Source of the DNA: Methanoculleus sp. UBA77
GTDB taxonomy: Archaea; Halobacteriota; Methanomicrobia; Methanomicrobiales; Methanoculleaceae
Direction of reading: 5' to 3'
Assembly (NCBI GenBank): GCA_002499455.1
Contig: DALN01000172.1
Coordinates: forward strand, 592-10,900
Length of the DNA: 10,309 nt
The translations under genes and the position numbers were made by a program. The notes under the pieces were generated by a model that searched no databases, had not been told where the DNA came from, and was given only the letters and a program-made list of their open reading frames with translations. Every line of letters begins with the position of its first letter. Position 1 is the stretch's first letter. Shown here one piece after another: positions 1 through 6,686 of this stretch.

Positions 1-6
1 TCTCTT

Positions 7-40
7 CCTGTCAACCTCTGGATGCGCCCCGGTTGACAGG
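7..40. promoter_or_regulatory. Upstream BirA-like biotin operator (site 1)
   Basis: A perfect 10-bp inverted repeat, CCTGTCAACC (7-16) and GGTTGACAGG (31-40), separated by 14 nt. The core TGTCAACC-N14-GGTTGACA matches the general form of the BirA operator described for bacteria and archaea (TTGTAAACC-N14/15-GGTTTACAA), including the spacer length. It lies directly upstream of bioY, a biotin importer gene, which is the expected target. Inference: when biotin is plentiful, a BirA protein with a DNA-binding domain would bind here and repress the operon. The birA gene itself is not in the window. Confidence 0.75.
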
Positions 41-48
41 ATTTTTCT

Positions 49-78
49 TGTCGACCATCCCACATATGATGGTTGACA
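49..78. promoter_or_regulatory. Downstream BirA-like biotin operator (site 2)
   Basis: TGTCGACC (49-56) and GGTTGACA (71-78), again 14 nt apart, with one mismatch between arms. The pairing extends inward by three more bases (ATC/GAT). Its centre is 40 bp from the centre of site 1, close to four helical turns, so two dimers could sit on one face of the DNA. It runs into the probable bioY start codon at 78, so binding would cover the transcription start and initiation region. The AT-rich stretch between the sites (41-49) is the best, though weak, TATA candidate. Confidence 0.7.
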
Positions 79-578
79 TGATGCACCGCGCCCGGATCCT
101 CGCCCACAGCGGCACGTTCATTGCTCTGATCGCTGCCGGGAGCTGGATATCCATCCCGCTGCCCCCGGTCCCGCTCACGCTCCAGACCCTCTTTGTCCTT
201 CTTGCCGGGATCGTCATGAAGCGGTACGCGGTGATCCCCGTCGCGCTCTGGGTCCTCCTCGGTGCGGCAGGCCTCCCGGTCTTTCACAACGGCACGGCGG
301 GCCTCGGGGTGCTCCTCGGCCCTACGGGCGGGTTCCTGCTCGGGTTCATCGTCGCCGCCCCCCTCGTCGGGCTCGCCTACGAGCGGCAGTCGAAGGTCTC
401 GCGGATGGGCGGCCTCCTCGCGGCCACGTTCGTGACCTACCTTGCCGGCGTCGCCTGGCTTGCCTGGTCGGCGTCGCTCCCGCTCTTCCAGGCCGTCCTC
501 CTCGGGGTCGCCCCGTTCGTCGTCGGCGAGGTCGTGAAGGTCGCGGCCGCGTACGCCATCGGGGAGCGGGTGACGTGA
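78..578 (+). CDS. bioY: BioY, biotin-binding S component of ECF transporter
   Basis: Integral membrane substrate-binding subunit that captures biotin for an energy-coupling factor (ECF) transporter. The family signature is clear: near residues 22-45 is SWISIPLPPVPLTLQTLFVL followed by LAG, then GLPVF, then GVLLGPTGGFLLGF, and a late hydrophobic stretch ending in GEVVKV. About six membrane helices are expected over 166 aa, slightly short for BioY (about 180-200). I chose ATG 78 because the family begins shortly before this first helix and because earlier in-frame starts (TTG 33, ATG 66/69) lie inside the operators. ATG 81 is equally possible. No convincing Shine-Dalgarno precedes it, so the message may be leaderless. 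It overlaps the next gene by 4 nt (GTGA), so it heads a dedicated transporter operon. A biotin importer suggests the organism scavenges biotin. Confidence 0.93.
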   Translation: MMHRARILAHSGTFIALIAAGSWISIPLPPVPLTLQTLFVLLAGIVMKRYAVIPVALWVLLGAAGLPVFHNGTAGLGVLLGPTGGFLLGFIVAAPLVGLAYERQSKVSRMGGLLAATFVTYLAGVAWLAWSASLPLFQAVLLGVAPFVVGEVVKVAAAYAIGERVT

Positions 579-1246
579 TCCGGATCAGGGGTCTTGCGCA
601 CCGGGTTCTCGATATCCCCGACCTTAGGGTCGACGCCCGGCACGTTGCCGTGATCGGCGAGAACGGGAGCGGGAAGACGACGCTCCTCTCGGTCCTGGCC
701 GGTATCGAGGAGCCCGCTACAGGGACGGTCCGGCTCCTCGATCGTTCGCCCTCCGCCGTGAAGATCGGGTGGGTGGGTGAGTTCCCCGACCGGACGCTCC
801 TCTTCTCCCGCGTCTACGACGAGATCGCGTCGACTCCCCGGTTCCGCCACCGTCCCTGCTCCGAGACCGACGAACGGGTCCGGGCGGCCGCCGGGAGGGT
901 CGGCATCCCGCACCTCCTCGATAGATCGATCCGGGACCTCTCCGGGGGGGAGAAGGCCCTCGCGGCGCTCGCCGCTGCCGTCGTCGACGATCCCGAGGTG
1001 CTCATCCTTGACGAGGCCGACTCGCACCTCGACGCCGGAACGGCGGCGCGTGTCGGGAAGGTTGTGCGGGAGAGCACGGCGGCTCACGTCCTCTGGTGCA
1101 CGCAGTCGATGGACGCCGCGGCAGAGGCGGACTATCTCATCTTCATGGCGGAGGGCGGGGTCCGCTACCACGGGACGCCCGAAGAGGTCTTTGCCGCGCT
1201 CGAGGAGACCTGCTTCTACCCAACGACCTGGAGGGTTCGGCGGTGA
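575..1246 (+). CDS. ECF transporter ATPase, first subunit (EcfA1/CbiO-like)
   Basis: ABC-type ATPase, 223 aa, cytoplasmic, one half of the ATPase pair that drives the biotin ECF transporter. Visible motifs: Walker A GENGSGKT (28-35), signature LSGGE (122-126), Walker B LILDE (143-147) with the catalytic Glu, and D-loop SHLD. Two normally invariant positions deviate. The Q-loop reads VGEFPD, with Glu69 where Gln is usual. The H-loop reads CTQ, with Gln177 where His is usual. The GTG start at 575 overlaps the bioY stop by 4 nt, which implies translational coupling; GGAG lies about 10 nt upstream. It is followed by a second, different ATPase, so the operon supplies its own module (S-A-A-T) and does not need a shared one. 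Substrate assignment rests on bioY and the operators, not on this protein. Confidence 0.9.
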   Translation: MIRIRGLAHRVLDIPDLRVDARHVAVIGENGSGKTTLLSVLAGIEEPATGTVRLLDRSPSAVKIGWVGEFPDRTLLFSRVYDEIASTPRFRHRPCSETDERVRAAAGRVGIPHLLDRSIRDLSGGEKALAALAAAVVDDPEVLILDEADSHLDAGTAARVGKVVRESTAAHVLWCTQSMDAAAEADYLIFMAEGGVRYHGTPEEVFAALEETCFYPTTWRVRR

Positions 1247-1941
1247 GGGTGGAACTCGAGGACCTCCGCTTCTCCCGCGGTCCGTTCAGCCTCAGGGGAA
1301 CCGGGGCCTTCGGGGAGGGCGTGCACCTGGTCAGCGGGCCGGTGGGGGGCGGGAAATCGACGCTCGCCCTGCTGCTCGCGGGGCTGCTCTCGCCCACGGA
1401 AGGGGCGATCCGCCGGCACGGCATCGCCTCGTCCCTGCTCCTGCTGCAGTTCCCCGAGTACCACATCACCGGCTCGACCGTCGCCGGGGAGGTCCGGTCA
1501 TGGGGGCTCGAGCCCGACGACGTGCTCGTGCAGGCGGACCTCTCCCGGCGGGCGGACGACGATCCGTTCCGCCTCTCCCGCGGCGAACTCCGGAGGCTGA
1601 CCCTCACCTGCGCCATCCTGCAGAACCCGGACCTGCTGCTGCTCGACGAGCCGTTCAGCTCGCTCGACTGCGCCGCAAAGAGGAAGGCCTGCAGGATGAT
1701 CGAGGGGCGGGAGGAGGGCATCACCATCATCTTCTCGCATGAACAGGCGGTCCTCCCCCGGGTGGATACGATCTCGGAGATGGAGGCCGGGGCGCTGACC
1801 GGACTCGGCGGCGTGCCCGGGGCGATCCCCCGGTGGCGGCACGCCCCGGCCTACCTCCGGTATGTCCTGGAGCAGGGCGCCCGCCCGGAGAACATCAGGC
1901 TCGCGGATGCACGGGAGGCGCTATGCAGGACCCGCGGCTGA
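1243..1941 (+). CDS. ECF transporter ATPase, second subunit (EcfA2/CbiO-like)
   Basis: Second ABC ATPase of the biotin ECF module, 232 aa. Motifs: Walker A GPVGGGKST (32-40), intact Q-loop Gln69 (LLQFPEYH), Walker B LLLLDEP (131-137) with Glu136, and H-loop FSHE with His166. The signature is altered to LSRGE (111-115) where LSGGQ/E is usual. I chose GTG 1243, not an upstream ATG in the same frame, because GGAGGG at 1230-1235 sits 7 nt before it, it overlaps the previous stop by 4 nt (GTGA), and the protein then starts at the usual beta-strand (RVELEDLRF). The far C-terminal part (after about 175) is divergent. It is presumed to dimerise with the upstream ATPase and dock on EcfT coupling helices. 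Confidence 0.9.
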   Translation: MRVELEDLRFSRGPFSLRGTGAFGEGVHLVSGPVGGGKSTLALLLAGLLSPTEGAIRRHGIASSLLLLQFPEYHITGSTVAGEVRSWGLEPDDVLVQADLSRRADDDPFRLSRGELRRLTLTCAILQNPDLLLLDEPFSSLDCAAKRKACRMIEGREEGITIIFSHEQAVLPRVDTISEMEAGALTGLGGVPGAIPRWRHAPAYLRYVLEQGARPENIRLADAREALCRTRG

Positions 1942-2585
1942 GGCTCGCTGCCGTTACGGCCCTCTCGGTGGCCGCGTTTTCGAGCACCGCGGGAGCCGTC
2001 GCCGCCTTTGCCTGGTGGCTGCTCTTCACGCCGCGCACGAGGGCCCTGCCGCGGCCGGGGCTGCTCCTCCCCCTCATCGCGATGATCGCGGCTGCTGCCC
2101 TCGTCTCGGAGCTGGGAGGCGGAGCGGGTCTCTCCTACTTCATCAGGATGACCGTGATCCTCCTCATCGCCGCATGGGCGTATGCCGCGACGGAGGAGGG
2201 GGAGGTGCTTGCCGTGGCGGTCTGGGCGCTCGGTGATCGGATCGGCTTTGAGATCGGGCTCATCGCCGAGATGGGACTATCGGGGCTCTCCGTGATACGG
2301 CAGGAGATCGACCAGGTCCGGGCAGCAATGGCCCTGAAAGGGATGCGGCCGGGTCTCCGCACGGTTGTGCCGCTTGCGGTCACCCTCATCGTCACCGAAC
2401 TCCGGAGGTCCGAGGAGGTTGCACGCCTGCTGATGGTCCGGGGATACGCCCACGGGGGGCGGATATGCCCCCGATTCAGAAAGGGTGCATGGGACATCCC
2501 CGCCGCGCTATCGGCCCTTATCGCGGTAATTTTATCCGTTCTGCCCGTTGGTGATGTTTTTATATTATTAGGAAGAAGTTTTTAG
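1923..2585 (+). CDS. ecfT: ECF transporter transmembrane subunit EcfT (BioN-like)
   Basis: Membrane scaffold subunit linking BioY to the two ATPases, 220 aa. Hydrophobic N-terminal half with several helices. A cytoplasmic coupling region lies around 125-180, and a last hydrophobic helix ends in ILSVLPVGDVFILLG. The two short motifs that contact the ATPases in this family (Ala-Arg-Gly/Ser) are present in modified form: ALKGM in the first coupling helix (Lys for Arg), and MVRGY in the second, preceded by the typical TELRRSEEVARLL. ATG 1923 is chosen because it begins a normal EcfT N-terminus and overlaps the end of ecfA2 by 19 nt, in keeping with the operon's other overlaps. A longer in-frame reading from 1833 would add a Pro/Gly-rich tail unlike the family. 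The last codons overlap the pycB promoter. Confidence 0.88.
   Translation: MQDPRLRLAAVTALSVAAFSSTAGAVAAFAWWLLFTPRTRALPRPGLLLPLIAMIAAAALVSELGGGAGLSYFIRMTVILLIAAWAYAATEEGEVLAVAVWALGDRIGFEIGLIAEMGLSGLSVIRQEIDQVRAAMALKGMRPGLRTVVPLAVTLIVTELRRSEEVARLLMVRGYAHGGRICPRFRKGAWDIPAALSALIAVILSVLPVGDVFILLGRSF
2557..2570 (+). promoter_or_regulatory. TATA-box promoter of pycB
   Basis: T/A-only stretch TTTTTATATTATTA in otherwise GC-rich sequence, inside the 3' end of ecfT. With a start site about 26 nt downstream of its centre (about 2588), the leader would be about 40 nt and would include the GAGGTG ribosome-binding site at 2615-2620. No TGTCRACC-N14-GGTYGACA operator is visible here, so pycB probably is not under the same biotin control as bioY. 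Confidence 0.6.
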
Positions 2586-2629
2586 AGGCTTTATTGATAT
2601 CTTCTCAGCCCTTCGAGGTGCAGAATTCG

Positions 2630-4389
2630 ATGTGTGCTGCCAAATTTGATTCACTCAATATTACCGATACCACGCTTAGGGATGCGCATCAGTCTCTCAT
2701 TGCCACCCGGCTCAGGACTGAGGATATGCTCCCTCTTGCCCGTGCTATCGACGAAGTTGGTTTCTTCTCTGTCGAAGCCTGGGGCGGGGCGACCTTTGAC
2801 AGCTGCATCAGGTTCCTCAACGACGATCCCTGGGATCGTCTCAGGATGCTGAAAGCCGAGCTGAAACGCACTCCCATCCAGATGCTCCTGCGGGGCCAGA
2901 ACCTCGTGGGCTACCGGCACTATCCCGACGACGTGGTCGAGAAGTTCGTCGAGGCGTCGGCACGGAATGGTGTCGATATCTTCCGGGTCTTTGATGCGTT
3001 GAACGATATCCGGAACATGACGAAGGCGATGAAGGAGGTCCGGAACGTCGGGGCGCACCTGCAGGGTGCGATCTCTTACACGACGAGCCCGGTCCACTCC
3101 GTCGCGACATTCATCGATATGGCGGAGGAGCTCTACGCGCTCGAGTGCGACTCGATCTGTATCAAGGATATGGCCGGCCTGATCATGCCCCATGATGCCC
3201 GCGACCTGATCTCCGGGATCAAGGAGCGGGTGGATGTGAAGGTCTGCCTCCACTCCCACTGCACGAGCGGCGTCGCCCCCCTGAGTTACCAGGCGGCGAT
3301 CGATGCCGGCGTGGATATCCTCGATACGGCGATGTCGCCGTTTGCCCTCGGCACCTCCCAGCCTCCGACGGAGAGCATCGTTGCAAGTGTTGCCGGGACG
3401 CCGCGCGATACGGGTATCGACCTCCTCCCGCTCAGGAACGTGAGGAACGTCTGCCGGGACCTGCGGGATAAGTACGACCCGCTCTTTACCGCCATCTCAG
3501 AGAGGATCGACTCCGACGTGCTGATCTACCAGCTCCCCGGCGGGATGATCACTAACCTCGTCTCGCAGCTCAAGGAGCAGGACGCGCTCGGCCGCCTGGA
3601 GGAGGTCTTCCAGGAGGTCCCGCGGGTGAGGAAGGATCTCGGCTACCCGCCGCTCGTGACACCGACGAGCCAGATCGTGGGCACCCAGGCAGTCTTCAAC
3701 GTCCTGATGGGCGGGGAACGCTACCAGAACGTGACCAAAGAGGTGAAGGACTACGTCCTCGGCCTCTACGGCCGTTCTCCCGCCCCGATCAGCCCCGAAG
3801 TCCGGAGGATGATCATCGGCGACCAGGAGCCGGTCACGGTCCGGCCGGCGGACCTCCTCACTCCCATCTACGAGCAGATGCGGCTTGAGGCGACGGAGCA
3901 GGGTCTTGTCAAGCAGGAGGAGGATGTTCTCACCTACATCCTCTATCCGAGCATCGCCCCCTCGTTCCTGCGGGGCGAGCGTCAGGCCGAGGTGATCCCG
4001 CAGCCGGCCGCCGTCGAACCGGCAAGAGCCGTCGAGATCCCGAGCGCCATGGAGGTCGAGGTGGACGGGGAGATCTTCTCGGTCCGGATCATCACCGTGG
4101 AGGGGAACTCGGTCGCGAGCACAACCGCATCGGCTGCCTCATCGTCCAAAGACCGGATTCCGCGCGGGGATGTCGCCGGCGGGATCAAGAGCAACATGCA
4201 GGGCATGGTCCTGAAGGTGCATGGTCGACCGCGGGAGCGCCGTGAAGAAGGGCGACACGCTCATCGTCCTTGAGGCGATGAAGATGGAGAACCCCATAAA
4301 GAGCCCCCGTGACGGCACGGTGGCGGATATCTTCGTGGAGCGCCGGGGATGTCGTGCAGAACGGCGATGTGCTGATGGTCGTCGAGTGA
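2630..4389 (+). CDS. pycB: Pyruvate carboxylase subunit B (carboxyltransferase + biotinyl domain), with two apparent frameshifts
   Basis: Transfers CO2 from carboxybiotin to pyruvate to make oxaloacetate for biosynthesis. The carboxyltransferase barrel starts at TDTTLRDAHQS (metal ligand Asp18). It carries the carbamylated-Lys motif CIKDMAG (Lys179) and the metal-binding pair in CLHSHC (His208, His210). A PYC/OADA domain, a Pro/Ala/Ser linker and a C-terminal biotinyl domain with LEAMKMENP follow; the biotin-accepting Lys codon is 4281-4283. As written, the frame runs only to 4273. Dropping one C at 4220 and one C at 4341 joins all frames into 585 aa, with the biotin Lys 34 residues from the end, the canonical spacing. 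ATG 2630 is preferred over TTG 2594 because GAGGTG (2615-2620) precedes it by 9 nt. Its partner pycA follows after 16 nt. Confidence 0.92.
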
Positions 4390-4405
4390 GAGGCTGTCTT
4401 GCGCG

Positions 4406-5883
4406 ATGAAGTACTTTGACAAGATCCTGATCGCAAACCGCGGCGAGATCGCCATCCGGGTTATGCGCGCCTGCCGGGAGCTCGGCATCGATACGGTCGC
4501 GATCTACTCCGAACCGGACCGGAACGCACTCCACGTCAAGTACGCCGACGAGGCGTTCTGTGTCGGCGAGGCGCACCCGTCCAGGAGCTACCTCAACAAG
4601 GAGCGGATCTGCGATGTGGCTCTGAAAGACCGGGGCGGAGGCGATTCATCCCGGGCTACGGGTTCCTCGCCGAGAACGCCGGGTTTGCGAAGCTGGTGGA
4701 GGACGAAGGGCTGACGTTCATCGGGCCTTCGTGGAAGACGATCGAGGCGCTGGGCTCGAAGATCGGGTCGAAGCGGATGATGCGGGAGGCAGGCGTCCCG
4801 GTCCTTCCCGGCACGCCCGAAGGCGTCACGAGCGTCGATGAGGCGAGGAAGGTCGCGGCGGAGATCGGCTACCCGGTGATTGTGAAGGCGAGCGCGGGCG
4901 GCGGCGGTATCGGGATGCATATCGTCGAGAGCGAGGAGCAGCTCGAGGAGGCGCTCGACAAATCGATGCGGATCGCCCAGTCGGCCTTCGGGGATCCGAC
5001 GATCTTCGTCGAGAAGTACCTCACAAAGCCGCGCCACATCGAGATCCAGGTCCTTGCCGACGCGAGCGGCCACACCCTTCACCTCTACGACCGTGAGTGC
5101 TCGATCCAGCGCCGGCACCAGAAACTGGTGGAGGAGGCCCCGTCCCCGATCATGACGCCCGATCTCCGCGAGCGGATGACGGCTTCCGCCATCACGGCCG
5201 CGAAGGCGGCGAACTACAAGAACGCGGGAACGGTGGAGTTCCTCTACTCGAACGGGAACTACTACTTCATGGAGGTGAACACCCGGCTGCAGGTGGAGCA
5301 CACGGTCACGGAGTTCATCACCGGGCTCGATATGGTGAAGCAGCAGATCGCGATCGCCGCCGGCGAGGACCTCGCGATGGGCCAGGAGGACGTCACCATC
5401 CGGGGTCACGCGATCGAGTGCCGGATCAACGCGGAGGACCCGCTGAACAACTTCATGGCCGACCCGGGCAAGATCGTCCGCTACCGGTCGCCGGGGGGGC
5501 CGGGGATACGGGTCGACTCGGGCATCCACATGGGTTACGCCATCCCCGCACATTACGACTCGATGATCTCGAAGCTCTGTGCCTGGGGGTCCAACCGCGA
5601 GGAGGCGATCCAGCGGATGCGCCGGGCGATCTACGAGTACGTCATCCTGGGCGTGAAGACGACGCTCCCGCTCCACTACGCGATCATGCAGAACGCCCAC
5701 TTCATCGCGGGCGACACCCATACGCACTTCCTGCAGGAGGAGCACATCTCGACGAGCCTGCGCCGCTACCTCCACGAGGAGGAGGCCCGGATGCAGACCC
5801 TGGCCGCGTCGCTCCGCCAGGGGAAGCACGTCGCGGCAATCACGGCAGCGGTCGACGTATATATCCGGAAGAACACGAAGTGA
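4406..5883 (+). CDS. pycA: Pyruvate carboxylase subunit A (biotin carboxylase), with two apparent frameshifts
   Basis: ATP-grasp biotin carboxylase that uses ATP and bicarbonate to carboxylate the biotin on PycB. The N-terminus KILIANRGEIAIRVMRACRE is typical. As written it runs only to 4714. Dropping one A of 4625-4627 and one C of 4650-4652 restores the usual TGAEAIHPGYGFLAEN segment and a 491-aa protein, the normal subunit size. In repaired numbering: ATP-binding Lys160 and glycine loop KASAGGGGIGMH, Lys239 in RRHQKLVEEAPSP, and Glu289, Arg293 and Glu297 in EVNTRLQVEHTVTE. These match the spacing of E. coli AccC active-site residues to within one position. PHYDSM-type motif AHYDSMISKL is present near the C-terminal part. 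Only a weak, distant GAGAGG precedes ATG 4406. It ends before a tRNA gene. Confidence 0.92.
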
Positions 5884-5906
5884 CCCCCTCCCCTCTTTTC
5901 CGGGGG
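5884..5906 (+). terminator. Possible weak terminator after pycA
   Basis: CCCCC (5884-5888) can pair with GGGGG (5902-5906) around a pyrimidine-rich loop that includes TTTT (5896-5899). It comes immediately after the pycA stop and before the tRNA promoter, where termination is expected. The T-run is short and lies in the loop, so this is a weak call. Confidence 0.3.
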
Positions 5907-5913
5907 CCATAAG

Positions 5914-5921
5914 GTTTATTT
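5914..5921 (+). promoter_or_regulatory. Box A (TATA-like) promoter of the tRNA gene
   Basis: GTTTATTT is an AT-rich element about 37 nt before the tRNA 5' end. A TGC start-site motif (5943-5945) lies about 25 nt downstream of its centre, the usual box A to start-site distance in archaeal stable-RNA promoters. Confidence 0.5.
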
Positions 5922-5954
5922 GTCAATACGTCATTGTTATACTGCACTTTGTGC

Positions 5955-6064
5955 GCTGCGGTGGCCTAGCCGGTTAGGGCGCCAGACTCATAGGGTTTTG
6001 AGCAAAACGGAGCGTCCAGACCTGGGACATCTGGAGATCGTGGGTTCGGATCCCACCCGCAGCA
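5955..6064 (+). tRNA. tRNA-Met (CAU), elongator type, with 36-nt intron
   Basis: Cloverleaf read by eye. Acceptor stem is GCTGCGG (5955-5961) with CCGCAGC (6057-6063) and discriminator A6064. The D arm is 5964-5980. Anticodon stem is CCAGA/TCTGG (5982-5986/6030-6034), with loop CTCATA plus A6029 and anticodon CAT at 5989-5991. T arm GTGGG/CCCAC is 6040-6056. The intron is 5993-6028, after position 37. A bulge-helix-bulge is visible: 5987-5990 (CTCA) pairs with 6023-6026 (TGGG), both cut sites lie in 3-nt bulges (TA|G and AC|A), and the intron stem starts GGT/ACC. Mature length is 74 nt. The acceptor stem differs from archaeal initiators, so elongator Met is preferred; an Ile2 tRNA reading AUA (modified CAU) is the alternative. 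CCA is not encoded. Confidence 0.92.
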
Positions 6065-6168
6065 TCTATTATTCAGGTTCAGATCTGCTTGCAAACGCAT
6101 CTATATCTCTATTCTTGCATCCTTTGCCTAGGAGCGTCCCAGCACCACTCTAACATCTGCCCCGCCAG

Positions 6169-6193
6169 CTAGGATATCGATAAGGAGTCCTAG
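6169..6193. repeat. CTAGGA/TCCTAG inverted repeat upstream of the nucleotidyltransferase gene
   Basis: CTAGGA (6169-6174) and TCCTAG (6188-6193) form a 6-bp inverted repeat around 13 nt that begin with the palindrome TATCGATA (6175-6182). A further CCTAGGA lies at 6127-6133. A TATA-like ATCTATATCTC at 6099-6109 could drive the downstream gene, placing these sequences in its leader. It could be an autoregulatory operator, but no family match supports that. Confidence 0.3.
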
Positions 6194-6221
6194 GTACGAT
6201 CGGGAGGGGAGGAGAACCTGT

Positions 6222-6542
6222 ATGGCCGCCCGGGCGCAGCGTGAGGAGAAGAGCGAGTTCGTCGCGAAGCTTGAGGGAGTGCTCCCGGAGATCCGGGGCC
6301 GGTTCGGCGTCGCGAAGATCGGTATCTTCGGATCTGCCGCACGGGGGGAGGAGCGGCCCGATAGCGACGTGGACGTGCTGGTCGAGTTTGCACCGGGGCA
6401 GACGACGTTTCGGAACTTCATGGGGCTTGCGTTCTACCTGGAGGACCTCTTCGGGCGAAAAGTCGATCTGCTCACCGTCGGGGGGATCGACCCGCCCATC
6501 CGGCAGGACGTGGAGAGTGAGGTGGTCTGGTGTGAAGCGTGA
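6222..6542 (+). CDS. MNT-type nucleotidyltransferase (MntA-like antitoxin)
   Basis: Small stand-alone nucleotidyltransferase of the DNA polymerase beta superfamily, 106 aa, normal for minimal MNT proteins. Active-site motif GSAARGEERPDSDVDVLVEF has GS at 37-38 and metal-binding Asp49 and Asp51; a third acid is Asp82 in RKVDLLT. Family knowledge: such proteins are usually encoded just before a HEPN RNase toxin and can silence it by adding AMP to it. ATG 6222 has a strong purine-rich ribosome-binding site (GGGAGGGGAGGAG, 6202-6214) about 7 nt upstream. The next reading frame overlaps its end by 11 nt and starts like a DUF86 HEPN protein but appears broken, so this may be an orphan antitoxin. 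Confidence 0.85.
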   Translation: MAARAQREEKSEFVAKLEGVLPEIRGRFGVAKIGIFGSAARGEERPDSDVDVLVEFAPGQTTFRNFMGLAFYLEDLFGRKVDLLTVGGIDPPIRQDVESEVVWCEA

Positions 6543-6672
6543 CCGGATCTTTCTCCGTCACGTGCCCACGAAGAGCCTCAAAGGGCGGATGCTTTTCGCT
6601 TTCCCGTGGAAGAGACCCGGTATGTATGATTGCGGCTCTGCACATGGAGGGCGAGTGAGGGAATTATTGTGA
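6532..6672 (+). pseudogene. Probable internally deleted HEPN (DUF86-type) toxin remnant
   Basis: A 46-codon frame overlapping the end of the nucleotidyltransferase gene by 11 nt. It has an excellent ribosome-binding site (GAGGTGG, 6519-6525) 6 nt before GTG 6532. It begins VKRDRIFLRH, which looks like the start of DUF86 HEPN proteins. The later FPWKRPGMYD recalls the conserved PWK..GMRD segment near the C-terminal RNase motif of that family. The roughly 50-60 residues normally between are missing, and no RxxxxH-type catalytic motif is visible. I infer an internal deletion that inactivated the toxin of a HEPN-MNT pair. The resemblance is short, so it could also be a chance small ORF. It ends 14 nt from the stop of the convergent HEPN gene. 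Confidence 0.5.
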
Positions 6673-6686
6673 CCCTGTTGAAGGGC

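Noticed and set aside
33..77. Longer bioY starting at TTG 33 or ATG 66/69
   Set aside because: These starts lie inside the palindromic operators, and the added residues do not resemble BioY N-termini.
437..1171. A 244-codon minus-strand frame opposite bioY and ecfA1
   Set aside because: Low-complexity Arg/Asp/Glu/Gly/Val-rich translation, opposite two clear genes.
4220..4652. Programmed frameshifting in pycB and pycA
   Set aside because: Four separate +1 events at unrelated sequence contexts, with no slippery motif or downstream structure in common, are better explained by sequence errors.
4588..5910. A 440-codon open frame on the minus strand opposite pycA
   Set aside because: It is a shadow of the high-GC pycA coding frame: rich in Arg/Asp/Val/Leu with no recognisable domain, and opposite a well-conserved protein.
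5920..6153. A 77-codon plus-strand frame over the tRNA
   Set aside because: It consists mostly of the tRNA gene and its intron; no domain and no supporting ribosome-binding site.
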